A stretch of 64,000 nucleotides of DNA from Thermoanaerobaculia bacterium. GTDB taxonomy: Bacteria; Acidobacteriota; Thermoanaerobaculia; Gp7-AA8. Location: contig JADGNZ010000032.1 in NCBI GenBank assembly GCA_017883205.1, positions 1 through 64,000 on the forward strand, written 5' to 3'. Both the position numbers and the translations under genes were made by a program. Below the pieces are notes generated by a model. That model was not told the DNA's origin and did not search any database. It worked only from the letters and a program-made list of their open reading frames with translations. Of the stretch, positions 50,383-59,917 are shown one piece after another (position 1 is the stretch's first letter; every line of letters starts with the position of its first letter).

Positions 50383-51023
50383 GAAAGAAGTTCCACGATG
50401 GCGGTATGTCCTTGCGCGGCGGCTAGGTCGGCGGGCGTTTTGCCGTCGTCGCCGGTGGCGCGCGAGTCGGCTCCGGAGGCCAGAAGAAGTTCGAGCATCA
50501 CATCGTCTCCATGTTGGGCGGCTGTGTGAAGGGCCGTGTATCCCATCTGCTGCCGCGCGTTCACATCGGCTCCGTGGTCGATGAGTAGTTTCATGACAGA
50601 GGCATCGCGCACCGCGGCCGCCGCGTGGACCGGTGCGACGCGGAACGCGTTGCGAGCCGCAGCGTTGACGTTGGCGCCTCGCTCGATCAGCGTTCGCGCC
50701 AGCTCGGGGTGACGGAAAAAGACGGCCAAGCCGACGGCCGGGAAGCCATCGTCAGAGTAGGAATCGAGCAGCGCAGGATTCGCGTCCAGCATTTGGGCTG
50801 CCAGTTCGGCGCGCCCTAGCGCACACGCTTCGCCGAACGTGAGCGTGGCGCCGCGGTCGAGGAAGAGTTGCGCCAGCTCTGCATGCCCGTTGTAGGCCGC
50901 GAAGAGAATCGGCGTGATGTCGTTCTGCCGGGCACCGAGGAGCGCAGGATCGGCGTCGAGGAGCCGTGCCACCGCCGCGGCATCGCTGTCGCGGATGGCG
51001 TCGAAGAGCTCTTTCTCTTGCAT
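50379..51023 (-). CDS. Ankyrin-repeat protein
   Basis: 214 residues from MQEKELFDAIRDSD. Four to six ankyrin units are visible: ITPILFAAYNGHAELAQLFL, DGFPAVGLAVFFRHPELART, APVHAAAAVRDASVMKLLID, GYTALHTAAQHGDDVMLELL and KTPADLAAAQGHTAIVELL. No signal peptide, so it is cytoplasmic and probably binds a protein. It lies directly upstream of, and overlaps, the large exported repeat protein gene. Confidence 0.93.
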   Translation of the reverse strand: MQEKELFDAIRDSDAAAVARLLDADPALLGARQNDITPILFAAYNGHAELAQLFLDRGATLTFGEACALGRAELAAQMLDANPALLDSYSDDGFPAVGLAVFFRHPELARTLIERGANVNAAARNAFRVAPVHAAAAVRDASVMKLLIDHGADVNARQQMGYTALHTAAQHGDDVMLELLLASGADSRATGDDGKTPADLAAAQGHTAIVELLS

Positions 51024-51161
51024 GAAGTGAAATCGTAATCCACGCCGGGGAGAGAACAAGCGCCTTTAAGGCCTTTTTTTCGCCATTTTCTCCACCATTT
51101 GCAGACTCTTGTATTTCCAGCAGGCCGTGCAGCGACAATCACGGCACGGAGCTTGATCTGA

Positions 51162-51341
51162 ATGAGTGCGATGGACACGAGGAAATGCGAGATCTGCGGC
51201 CATTCGCGCGCGGCGCATGTCGACGGCGCCCACTGCTCGCTTTGCCGCTGCAACTCAAAGCGCACGGTAGCGATGCAGGAGTCGCTCGCCTTCCGAAGCT
51301 CCCTCCCGGTGCGCACCGCCGGAATCGGCAGGAAGCGATAA
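51162..51341 (+). CDS. 59-residue zinc-finger-like protein
   Basis: MSAMDTRKCEICGHSRAAHV then DGAHCSLCRC forms a compact Cys/His site (Cys9, Cys12, His14, His19, Cys25, Cys28, Cys30), followed by a basic tail ending GIGRKR. Codon use matches neighbours. It begins at ATG 51162 (or 51171) without a strong ribosome site. Its size and Cys spacing suggest a zinc-binding protein; nothing more can be said. Confidence 0.6.
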   Translation: MSAMDTRKCEICGHSRAAHVDGAHCSLCRCNSKRTVAMQESLAFRSSLPVRTAGIGRKR

Positions 51342-51387
51342 TGGAAGCGCAGGATTACTTCACCTGATCCCGCCGTTGCAAATTGTC

Positions 51388-51606
51388 ATGAGCGAAAAGA
51401 CCGCGAAAGTCTCGAAGACCGTCACCGTGTCTGAACGCAACCTACAAAGCGCCGCGCTCCGTCTGTTCCCGAAAAACAACAAGCTCGTCTCCCCCGAGGT
51501 CGATTACCTCCGCCGCGTACTCGGCGAACGAGCCACGCAACAGCAGATCGACGAAAAGGTCCAGCAGGTGCGCAAGCTCCCCTGGTCCGAAATCGTGCAC
51601 GAATGA
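51388..51606 (+). CDS. Small hypothetical protein
   Basis: 72 residues beginning MSEKTAKVSKTVTVSERNLQ, then SAALRLFPKNNKLVSPEVDY and VLGERATQQQIDEKVQQVRK. Mostly helical and charged, with no domain that I recognise. Its last bases overlap the next small gene (ATGA), so both are probably translated from one message starting with the zinc-finger-like gene. Confidence 0.6.
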   Translation: MSEKTAKVSKTVTVSERNLQSAALRLFPKNNKLVSPEVDYLRRVLGERATQQQIDEKVQQVRKLPWSEIVHE

Positions 51607-51761
51607 AGAACGAGGAAACGGCCTCTGCCGAGAATCGCGGATCGGGTGTCGACACCGGCCAACGGTGCGCCTTCGACAACGAAGCGCCCGTACGTCCTGA
51701 AATCCGCGCCGCCTTCGAGCCTACCTGCTGCGGCTCGGGCTGCGTGGATTGTCCATTTTGA
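51603..51761 (+). CDS. 52-residue Cys-rich protein with a CCGSGC-x-x-C tail
   Basis: Starts on the ATGA overlap with the previous gene. The first 30 residues are polar; the end reads PTCCGSGCVDCPF. This Cys-Cys-Gly-x-Gly-Cys-x-x-Cys-Pro motif resembles the metal-binding tail of DUF5522 and oxidoreductase-like small proteins. The stop is six bases before a long palindrome. Function unknown, perhaps metal binding. Confidence 0.65.
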   Translation: MKNEETASAENRGSGVDTGQRCAFDNEAPVRPEIRAAFEPTCCGSGCVDCPF

Positions 51762-51766
51762 TTTGA

Positions 51767-51834
<68 letters not shown>

Positions 51835-51838
51835 GGTT

Positions 51839-52899
<1,061 letters not shown>

Positions 52900-52903
<4 letters not shown>

Positions 52904-54198
52904 TTTCGTCGGACGAGAAGGTACAACGGGACCGTGAGAATGAGCACGCCGAGGGCGTAGAGCGAGTTGCGCGTGTCGCTGATGACGGCGCCGATCAGAA
53001 ACGCGATCGAGGCGAGGAAAGCCAGACCGGTCGTGAATGGATGACCGATCGCGCGAAAGGGGCGCGGCTCGTCCGGCGCGCTGCGGCGCATAGCAAAGAG
53101 CGACGCGAACGAAAGCGCGTAGTTGGCCACGAAGAAGAACGCCAGAATCGCGATCACCTGCTCGAACTTGCCTGAGATCACGAACACGGCAGCGAGGATG
53201 CTGCTGAACAGCAACGCGATGTCCGGCGTCCCCCCCTTATTCACCTCGGCGGCGCCACGCCAGAAGAGTTTGTCGCGGCTCATGGCGAAGAGCACGCGCG
53301 GCGCGATCAGCACGTTCGAATTCACCGCGCTGATGAGCGAGACGATCATGATGACGCGAACGATGGTGTCGCCGTACGCGCCGAACAGATGCTGCGCCAC
53401 GACCCCTGCGGCGAGCTTCTGTCCTGCCAGACTGCCGAGCGGCACGACGCGGAGGAAGGCGATATTGACGAGCAGATAGATCGCCATGACCGCGAATACG
53501 CCGCCGAACATCGCCCGCGGAATGTTGCGGCCGGAGTCCTTCACCTCTTCGGAAAAATAGATCACCGCCGTCCATCCGTCGTAGGTGTAGATGACGGCCT
53601 GCAAAGCGAGGATGAAGGCGATGGCGAGGGATCCTTCGTGATCCGCTTCGATGAGCGATGCCGTCGGATGCCGCGTGCCGAGGTAGAAGCAGGCCGCGAT
53701 GAGAAAGAGGAAGGCCAGCGCTTTCAAAAGGCTCGTCGCATCCTGCGTCCAGCCACCCCAGCGGACGCCGAACCATTGGATCAACGTGAGGATGGCGATG
53801 ACGGTGAGCGCAGTCGGCTCGATGCCTCGCAATGCGGGAAACAGGACGAGCGCGTACTCGCCGACGACGATGGAGACAGCAGCAGTCGTGCCGCAGGTCG
53901 AGATCCAGTCGCTCCAGCCGACGACGAGACCGGCGTAATCGCCGAGCGCGCGCCGGACGAAAACGTATTGCCCGCCAGATTCCGGCACGAGCGTGCCCAG
54001 CTCGGCCAGCGCGTTCGCCCCAAGAATCGCGTAGAGGCCGCCGATAACCCAGACGGAAAGGAACGGCCAGAAGGAAGGGAGCTGCGTAGCGATGTCGCCG
54101 GGCGTGCGGAGAATCCCCGCACCGATCATGTTGCCCACCGTGACGGCGAGCCCGAACGTCACGCCGAGGACGGTGAGAAGTTTCGCGCGCGGTGGCAA
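52900..54198 (-). CDS. APC-family amino acid permease
   Basis: 432 residues with twelve or so membrane helices. Helix 1 carries TVGNMIGAGILRTPGDIA, the broken substrate-binding GxG motif of the APC superfamily, and LAELGTLVPESGGQYVFVRR follows. Helix 6 reads VIYTYDGWTAVIYFSEEVKD, typical of cationic or neutral amino acid exchangers (LAT-like). It is probably an inner-membrane importer. It is first in a two-gene operon with the Rieske oxygenase. Confidence 0.94.
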
Positions 54199-54230
54199 GG
54201 CGGGGGAAGTGTAACGTGCTGGTGCGGTCG

Positions 54231-54333
54231 CGGGGCTGGGCTACTGGGCTGCTGGGTTGCTGAGTTGCTCCGAGACCGCAGTTAGTCTGCAACTCCGCTT
54301 TGGAACATAGCAACCTTGCAACCCAGCAACCCG
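54231..54333. repeat. CTGGGTTG-word inverted repeat
   Basis: The left arm (54231-54270) is a run of 8-base words CTGGGCTA, CTGGGCTG, CTGGGTTG, CTGAGTTG. The right arm (54305-54333) has CAACCTTGCAACCCAGCAAC. The middle GCAGTTAGTCTGC is another small inverted repeat. It lies upstream of the permease gene and downstream of the NGP-repeat gene, both on the minus strand. Confidence 0.75.
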
Positions 54334-54343
54334 CGACACAAAC

Positions 54344-55264
54344 TCAGTCCGCTTCCTTCACCGCCACCGGGCCGTTGTGCGTCGACAGGGACACGGCGCG
54401 CGTGCCGGAGCCGAGCTCGATGCGGCGTGGCCAGCGCGGGCCGAAATCGTCGTCATCGACGTTGCTCGCGTACGCTTTCTTCGCGGCCGCACAGCCGGCG
54501 GCACGGCAGGTCACGGGCGAGTTGCCATCGGTCTCGACGAGCACGCCCGAGCGATAGCCGCTGGGGAGCTTGAGCGACATAGGGCCGTTCTCCGTCGAGG
54601 CGTCCAGGCTGCCGGCGACCCAGGAGCCACCCGATAACTTCACCGAGATCGGACCGTTGGTCGCACGCAGCTTCACATTGCCGGAGTCGCCGGCGAAGGA
54701 GATCGGCCCGTTCTGCGTGTTGATGTCGAGCGTGCCCGACGAGGCCTTCACCGCGATCGGACCGTTGAGCGCGTGGGCGGTGATCGCGCCATCGACGCCG
54801 TCGATCGAGATTGGCCCGTTGCTCGCGTCCAGGTCGAGCGCAGCACCTCGGGGCGCAAAAACGAGGAAGTAGATGATGCTGCTGCTGTCCGTCTCGCCGC
54901 GATCGGTACTCACTTCATTGCCGCTGACGTTCACGCGCAGGTCGTTCACACTCCCAAGCGCCGACGCTTTGCACGCCTTCACGACGAAACTCGATGTGCT
55001 CGATGCGAGAACGCGAATCGAACCGTTGCGATCGCTGCTCACCTTGAGCGAGCGCATACTGCCAACCGGAACATTCTCTTCGACGACCGGAACGTCGCGC
55101 CCGTTGTAGCGGACGTGAATCGCGCTGCAGTCGCGCACGTCCTCCCAGTCATCGGTCGAGACCGAGAGTCCGTGGTTCGAGTAGGTGGTGTGCGATGAAT
55201 GCGAGACGGCAGCAAGGGGCAGAGTGAGGGCGATGAGGGCGGGCAGAAAAGCGAGTCGGCGCAT
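54344..55264 (-). CDS. Exported DUF4097-like NGP-repeat protein
   Basis: 306 residues, signal peptide (RRLAFLPALIALTLPLAAVS). The C-terminal two thirds form a repetitive right-handed beta structure with six copies of NGP(I/M/V)(S/A), about 20-25 residues apart (SNGPISIDGV, LNGPIAVKAS, QNGPISFAGD, TNGPISVKL, ENGPMSLKL, HNGPVAVKE). This resembles DUF4097 adhesin-like proteins. Two Cys pairs may form disulfides. Probably periplasmic or on the surface. Confidence 0.87.
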   Translation of the reverse strand: MRRLAFLPALIALTLPLAAVSHSSHTTYSNHGLSVSTDDWEDVRDCSAIHVRYNGRDVPVVEENVPVGSMRSLKVSSDRNGSIRVLASSTSSFVVKACKASALGSVNDLRVNVSGNEVSTDRGETDSSSIIYFLVFAPRGAALDLDASNGPISIDGVDGAITAHALNGPIAVKASSGTLDINTQNGPISFAGDSGNVKLRATNGPISVKLSGGSWVAGSLDASTENGPMSLKLPSGYRSGVLVETDGNSPVTCRAAGCAAAKKAYASNVDDDDFGPRWPRRIELGSGTRAVSLSTHNGPVAVKEAD

Positions 55265-55332
55265 GGTAATCCTCCGTTCTGGTGGGTTGGACGACGGGCT
55301 TGCCCAAAAGTTAGCTTGCGATTCGGAGACCT

Positions 55333-55401
55333 TATCCGCAGATGACGCAGATGCGACTCAGATAGAAGCGCCGTATCTGTCATCTGCGTCATCTGCGGAT
55401 C
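55333..55401. repeat. Inverted repeat, CGCAGATGA family
   Basis: TATCCGCAGATGACGCAGATG and CATCTGCGTCATCTGCGGAT pair as a 20-bp stem around a 30-base centre that also contains ATAGAAGCG and CGTATCTGT. It sits between divergent genes, 16 bases before the methyltransferase start. Confidence 0.8.
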
Positions 55402-55416
55402 GTACAATCCCTCTTC

Positions 55417-56388
55417 ATGCCGGGCTTTCTCAAACGCGTTGCGCGCCGTCTTCCGCTTCTTCGCGATCTTCATCGCTACATCGTCGCGCTCGAAGCCGAG
55501 CGCGATCAGTTGCGGGCCGATCTGGCGCACTGGAAGACGTGGATGTCGCCGGGACACTTCTACTCGCCCATTCCATCGCTCGACGAAATCCGGTCACGCG
55601 AGTCCGAGATCTTCGCGCCTGCGCCGCCTGCCCTGCCGGGCGTTGATCTGCGCGCAAAGGATCAGGTGGCACTCGTGCGCGAGCTGGCCGCGTTCTATCC
55701 TGATCTTCCTTTCCCCCGCCAACAATCTCCCGCCACCCGCTACTGGTTCGAGAATTGGGCGTTTTCGTACTCGGATGCGATCTTTCTCTATTCGATGCTC
55801 CGCCATCTTCACCCACATCGCGTCATCGAAGTTGGCTCCGGCTTTTCCTCGGCGGCGATGCTCGACACCGCCGACCGCTGGTTGCCGGACACGTCGTTCA
55901 CCTTCATCGATCCCGACACCGCGACGCTCGACGCACTCCTGCGGCCGGGCGACCGCGAACGCGTGACGATCCTCCCGCTGCGCCTCCAGGATGTTCCTCT
56001 GACCACATTCGACGCGCTGTCCGCGAACGACGTCCTTTTCGTCGACTCGACGCACGTCTCGAAGACTGGCAGCGACGTCAACCGCATCCTCTTCGACATC
56101 CTCCCCCGCCTCGCCTCCGGCGTGTACATCCACTTCCACGACGTCTTCTATCCGTTCGAGTACCCGAAGGAGTGGGTCTACGAAGGCCGGGCATGGAACG
56201 AGGACTACATCCTGCGCGCCTTCCTCGAGTTCAACGACTCCTTCGAGATCGTCCTCTTCGGCACGTGGCTGGCGCGCTTCCACCGCGACCTACTCGACGA
56301 GCAGATGCCACTGACGCGCGAGAATCCCGGCGGGAGTTTGTGGGTGAAGAAGACTGCCGCTGGCGCGGCGTTGCCGGTTGTCGGTTGA
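55417..56388 (+). CDS. Class I SAM-dependent methyltransferase
   Basis: 323 residues. A helical N-terminal part (1-100) precedes a Rossmann domain with RVIEVGSGFSSAAMLD (motif I, about 139-154), FTFIDPDTATLDAL (acidic end of strand 2), VLFVDSTHVSKTGSDV and the HFHDVFYPFEYP segment. The DSTHVSK pattern with a nearby His/Asp is seen in cephalosporin-hydroxylase-like and glycan methyltransferases. The last codons (LPVVG and the TGA) come from the repeat that follows. Substrate unknown. Confidence 0.87.
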   Translation: MPGFLKRVARRLPLLRDLHRYIVALEAERDQLRADLAHWKTWMSPGHFYSPIPSLDEIRSRESEIFAPAPPALPGVDLRAKDQVALVRELAAFYPDLPFPRQQSPATRYWFENWAFSYSDAIFLYSMLRHLHPHRVIEVGSGFSSAAMLDTADRWLPDTSFTFIDPDTATLDALLRPGDRERVTILPLRLQDVPLTTFDALSANDVLFVDSTHVSKTGSDVNRILFDILPRLASGVYIHFHDVFYPFEYPKEWVYEGRAWNEDYILRAFLEFNDSFEIVLFGTWLARFHRDLLDEQMPLTRENPGGSLWVKKTAAGAALPVVG

Positions 56389-56475
56389 TTGCGCCTTCGC
56401 GTGTTGTCAAAACCTCGAACACGCCACCGCAATCAACCGATAGTCAACGGACAACCGACAACGCGCCGAAGGCGC
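56369..56475. repeat. GTTGTCG-word inverted repeat with a UUCG hairpin
   Basis: The left arm (CGTTGCCGGTTGTCGGTTGA) forms the last codons and stop of the methyltransferase gene. The right arm, read on the minus strand, is GTTGTCGGTTGTCCGTTGAC, again 7-base words. At 56463-56475 the minus strand gives GCGCCTTCGGCGC, a stem with the very stable UUCG loop, just after the OmpA stop, which probably ends that transcript. Confidence 0.7.
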
Positions 56476-56477
56476 AA

Positions 56478-58358
56478 TTATTGTGTAATCACCAGCTCCA
56501 CTCTTCGGTTCTGCTGCCTTCCCGCGGCGGTCTTGTTCGTCACGATCGGAGACTCTTCGCCTTTGCCGCTGGCGCTGATGTGATCCTCGGGGATGCCGGC
56601 GGACACGAGATAGTCGCGCACGGCTGCGGCACGTTTCTCGGACAGAGCCTGATTCGTGTCCGTTCCGCCGACGTTGTCCGTGTGACCTTCAACGGCGATC
56701 TTCAGCGACGGATCGGCGGCAATCTGCGCGGCGATCCGTTTGAGCGTCGCCTTCGCGCCCGGTTTGAGCGCGGTCTTCCCGGTGTCGAAGAGGATCCCTC
56801 CGTTCAGCGTGACGATGAGCCCTCGGGGTTCGCTCCGCGTGGCCGCGATCCGATTCAGCTCGTTCTGAATCCGCAGCCTTCTGGCCTCGGCATCACGCTC
56901 GGCGAGCTCTTTCCTCGTTTCCTCGAGCTGACTCTGCGCCTGTTGCGCCGCGGCCTGCGCCTGCTGCGCGGCCACCTGGGCCTGCTGCGCCTGCGCGTTC
57001 GCCTGCTGTGCTTGGGCGTTGGCCGTCTGCGCCTCGGCCTGTGCGGCTTGCGCCTGCTGGGTCGCGTTCTCCGCCTGCTGTCTCAGCGCGGCGGCTTCCG
57101 CGTCCGTCTGCTTCCGGCGCGCTTCCGCGGCGGCGATCGCCTGCTGTTGTTGATCCGCGAGTTGCTTGCGCGTCTCGGCCTCGCGCTCCAGCGACTGACG
57201 CAGCAGATCGAGTTGCTGCTGCCGGGCGAGGATGTCCGCCTGGCGTTGCGAAAGGACGTCCGGAGGAAGTGTTCCGGCCTGCTGCGATGCCGTGAGATCC
57301 GTATGCAGCCGGTTGATCTCCGCCTGCATCGCCTCGGCGTTGGCGCGCTCGCGCTCCTGAATCGTTCGCAGCGCCAGTTGCTGATCCTCGATCTGCCGGC
57401 GCATGGCATCGACGTCCGACGGACTTGATGTGGCGATCGATCCCTCGTATTTGCTGTAGGTCTCATCGAGCTGGCGCTCGGCGGCGATACGCGCCTGACG
57501 GTCGGATTCGATCCTCGCCTCGGCCGCGCGCCGGTTCTCATCGACCTGCTGGCGGAGCCGTTCCAGCTCCGCCGACTGCGCCTGGCGATTGGCTTGTTCC
57601 GCTGCAAGCTGCTGTTGCATCGCAGCCGTGCGCCGCTCCGCCTCTTCACGCTGCGCGCGGTCGGCGGCGGCCTGCCGCTCGCTGATCTGCTGCGCGAGGC
57701 GCGTCCGGTCGAGCTGAACCGACGGGAGCACCTTGCTCGATTGCGCCAGCCGCGCAAGGTAGAACGCTCGGCGTCCGATCATCTCCGCGCGGAATGCGAG
57801 ATCGTTCGCGGGCTCGCTCTCACGCGTGTGTCGCGAGACGCGTTTGGCACTGTCGATGTACTCCTCGGCGATCTTGACGTCGTTGTCGGGAACCATGTCA
57901 GCGCCCGCAACCTTGGCCTGATCGACCGCGAACTGTGCCGCCGCGATTTGTTCCTTCGTGGTCCCGCCGCGATGGAACTCGATTATCGGCGACTCTTCGG
58001 GAAGCAGAATCACGTTCGACGTGCCGCCGAACCGGCTGATGTCGCTCTGCAGACCGTGAATCGCGGTGTTCGTGCTCAGCCAGCGCGCTTTGGCCGCCGC
58101 AGCCTGCGCCTCCGCCGTCGCCTCGATCGCGCTCATTTGCGCCTGCCCCCGAACCGCGGGCTTCGACGAATTCCAGTTCTGCTCTGCGAACCGCGCTCGG
58201 TAGACCGCATCGTCGTAAAGAGTCTTGGCAAATGCAGCCGCACCCGCGGTATCTGCCGCAGCCAGTGCCTGTTGTGCCCGGTTCAGGTCGTTTGCCGGTT
58301 GAGCCACCAGTGCCGTCGCGACCAACACAGCGAGCACGGCCGTTCGTAATGCGTACAT
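56478..58358 (-). CDS. Exported OmpA-family protein with long coiled coil
   Basis: 626 residues. GAGGAGGG stands three bases before ATG 58358, which selects this start over one 18 bases upstream. Signal peptide to about residue 20; a helical N-terminal part (DLNRAQQALAAADTAGAAAF, as in DUF4398 proteins); a very long Gln/Ala/Glu coiled coil (about 200-490) with AQAQQANAQAQQAQVAAQQA; then a C-terminal OmpA domain (GILFDTGKTALKPGAKATL, VEGHTDNVGGTDTNQALSEK, RAAAVRDYL, NRRVELVI). The OmpA domain binds diaminopimelate in peptidoglycan; the coiled coil could span the periplasm. Confidence 0.92.
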   Translation of the reverse strand: MYALRTAVLAVLVATALVAQPANDLNRAQQALAAADTAGAAAFAKTLYDDAVYRARFAEQNWNSSKPAVRGQAQMSAIEATAEAQAAAAKARWLSTNTAIHGLQSDISRFGGTSNVILLPEESPIIEFHRGGTTKEQIAAAQFAVDQAKVAGADMVPDNDVKIAEEYIDSAKRVSRHTRESEPANDLAFRAEMIGRRAFYLARLAQSSKVLPSVQLDRTRLAQQISERQAAADRAQREEAERRTAAMQQQLAAEQANRQAQSAELERLRQQVDENRRAAEARIESDRQARIAAERQLDETYSKYEGSIATSSPSDVDAMRRQIEDQQLALRTIQERERANAEAMQAEINRLHTDLTASQQAGTLPPDVLSQRQADILARQQQLDLLRQSLEREAETRKQLADQQQQAIAAAEARRKQTDAEAAALRQQAENATQQAQAAQAEAQTANAQAQQANAQAQQAQVAAQQAQAAAQQAQSQLEETRKELAERDAEARRLRIQNELNRIAATRSEPRGLIVTLNGGILFDTGKTALKPGAKATLKRIAAQIAADPSLKIAVEGHTDNVGGTDTNQALSEKRAAAVRDYLVSAGIPEDHISASGKGEESPIVTNKTAAGRQQNRRVELVITQ

Positions 58359-58415
58359 GATCCCTCCTCGTTTCAAGGAGGGGAGTGCAAGTGTGATGCG
58401 CAGAAGGCTTTGGCG

Positions 58416-59126
58416 CTATCCGCCGAGGTACGCCTTCTTGATCCGATCGCTCGAAAGCAGCGCTTTCGTCTCGTCGGCCAGCACGATGCGGCCCGTCTCC
58501 ATCACGTAGCCGCGGTGGGCGGTGACGAGGGCCATGTGGGCGTTCTGCTCGACGAGGAGGATCGTCGTTCCTTCCGCGTTGATCTCTTTGATCACGCGAA
58601 AGATCGTCTGCACCATCTGCGGGGCCAGGCCGAGGGAGGGCTCGTCGAGGAGGAGGACCTGGGGCTTCGACATCAGCGCGCGCGAGATTGCCAGCATCTG
58701 CTGCTCGCCGCCCGACAGCGTTCCCGCGCTTTGCTTGATCCGCTCTTTGAGCACGGGGAAGAGCGTGAAGATCCGGTCGTACTCCGACTGCTTGATCTTG
58801 TCTTTGCGCAGATACGCGCCGAGCTCCAGGTTGTCGTTCACCGTCAAGTTCGCGAAGATCCCGCGCCCCTCGGGCACATGCGATACGCCCATCGCTGTGA
58901 TCACATGCGGCTTCGTGCCGGTGATGGTGCGGCCGTCGTACGTCACTTCGCCGGCCTTCGGCTTGAGCAGTCCGGAGATCGTGCGCAGGGTCGTCGTCTT
59001 GCCGGCGCCGTTCGCACCGATGAGCGTCACGATCTCGCCCTTGCGGACTTCGAGATCGATGCCACGCAGCGCCCGAACGTTGCCGTAAAACACCTCGAGG
59101 TTGTGAACGCTGAGGAGTGCGGTCAT
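58416..59126 (-). CDS. livF: Branched-chain amino acid ABC transporter ATP-binding protein LivF
   Basis: 236 residues: Walker A GANGAGKT (37-44), signature LSGGEQQMLAISRAL, Walker B VLLLDEPSLGLAP and the LivF-like C-terminus VLADETKALLSSDRIKKAYLGG. With LivG it powers uptake of leucine, isoleucine, valine or related amino acids. It is last in the operon; its ATG overlaps the livG stop (ATGA). Confidence 0.96.
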   Translation of the reverse strand: MTALLSVHNLEVFYGNVRALRGIDLEVRKGEIVTLIGANGAGKTTTLRTISGLLKPKAGEVTYDGRTITGTKPHVITAMGVSHVPEGRGIFANLTVNDNLELGAYLRKDKIKQSEYDRIFTLFPVLKERIKQSAGTLSGGEQQMLAISRALMSKPQVLLLDEPSLGLAPQMVQTIFRVIKEINAEGTTILLVEQNAHMALVTAHRGYVMETGRIVLADETKALLSSDRIKKAYLGG

Positions 59127-59917
59127 AGGCCGGCCGCCTCCGCCGGTTCGCCGAGGTACGCTTCGATCACGACCGGATTCGCGCGAACCTCGGCGGCACT
59201 TCCCTGCGCGATCGTCTTGCCGAAGCTGAGGACGATGATCCGCTCGCAGATGCCCATCACCAGTTCCATGTTGTGCTCGATGACGAGGATGGCGATGTTG
59301 AAACGGTCGCGGATATCGTGAATGGTCTGCATCAGATCGCGTGTCTCGCGGTCGTTCAGGCCCGCGGCTGGCTCGTCCAGCAGGAGCAGCTTGGGACGGG
59401 CTGACAACGCGCGCGCGATCTCGAGACGCCGTTGATCCCCATACGGCAGGTTCTTCGCGTAGTAGCCGGCTCTTGCCTCGAGCCCGAAGATCTGCAGCAG
59501 TTCCATAGCTTCGCGATCGGCGAGCTCCTCGGCGTCATGAAACCGATTCGTTTTCAGGACCGCCGCGCTTGTCGAGTATTTGTAGTGGATGTGGCCACCG
59601 ATCTTCACGTTGTCGAGCACCGAGAGCTCTTTGAAGAGCCGGATGTTCTGAAACGTGCGGGCAACGCCGAGCGCGGTGATCTGGTATGGCTTGAATTCGT
59701 GCGTCGATACGCCGCCGACGAAGATCTCACCCTCGGTGGGCTTGTAGACGCCGGTGAGCATGTTGAAGACCGTCGTCTTGCCCGCGCCGTTCGGACCGAT
59801 CAGTCCAACCAGCTCGTGCGGCTGGATGGCCAGATTGAAATGCGACACAGCCGTCAGACCACCGAAGCGGATGGTCACGTCGCGTGCGTCGAGCAGAGTG
59901 TTTCCGTTTGCCATCAC
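59123..59917 (-). CDS. livG: Branched-chain amino acid ABC transporter ATP-binding protein LivG
   Basis: 264 residues: GPNGAGKTTVFNMLTG Walker A, the LivG-type insertion FKPYQITALGVARTFQNIRL, signature LPYGDQRRLEIARAL and Walker B LLLLDEPAAGLN. It forms the ATPase dimer with LivF. It overlaps livM and livF by four bases on either side. Confidence 0.96.
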   Translation of the reverse strand: MMANGNTLLDARDVTIRFGGLTAVSHFNLAIQPHELVGLIGPNGAGKTTVFNMLTGVYKPTEGEIFVGGVSTHEFKPYQITALGVARTFQNIRLFKELSVLDNVKIGGHIHYKYSTSAAVLKTNRFHDAEELADREAMELLQIFGLEARAGYYAKNLPYGDQRRLEIARALSARPKLLLLDEPAAGLNDRETRDLMQTIHDIRDRFNIAILVIEHNMELVMGICERIIVLSFGKTIAQGSAAEVRANPVVIEAYLGEPAEAAGL

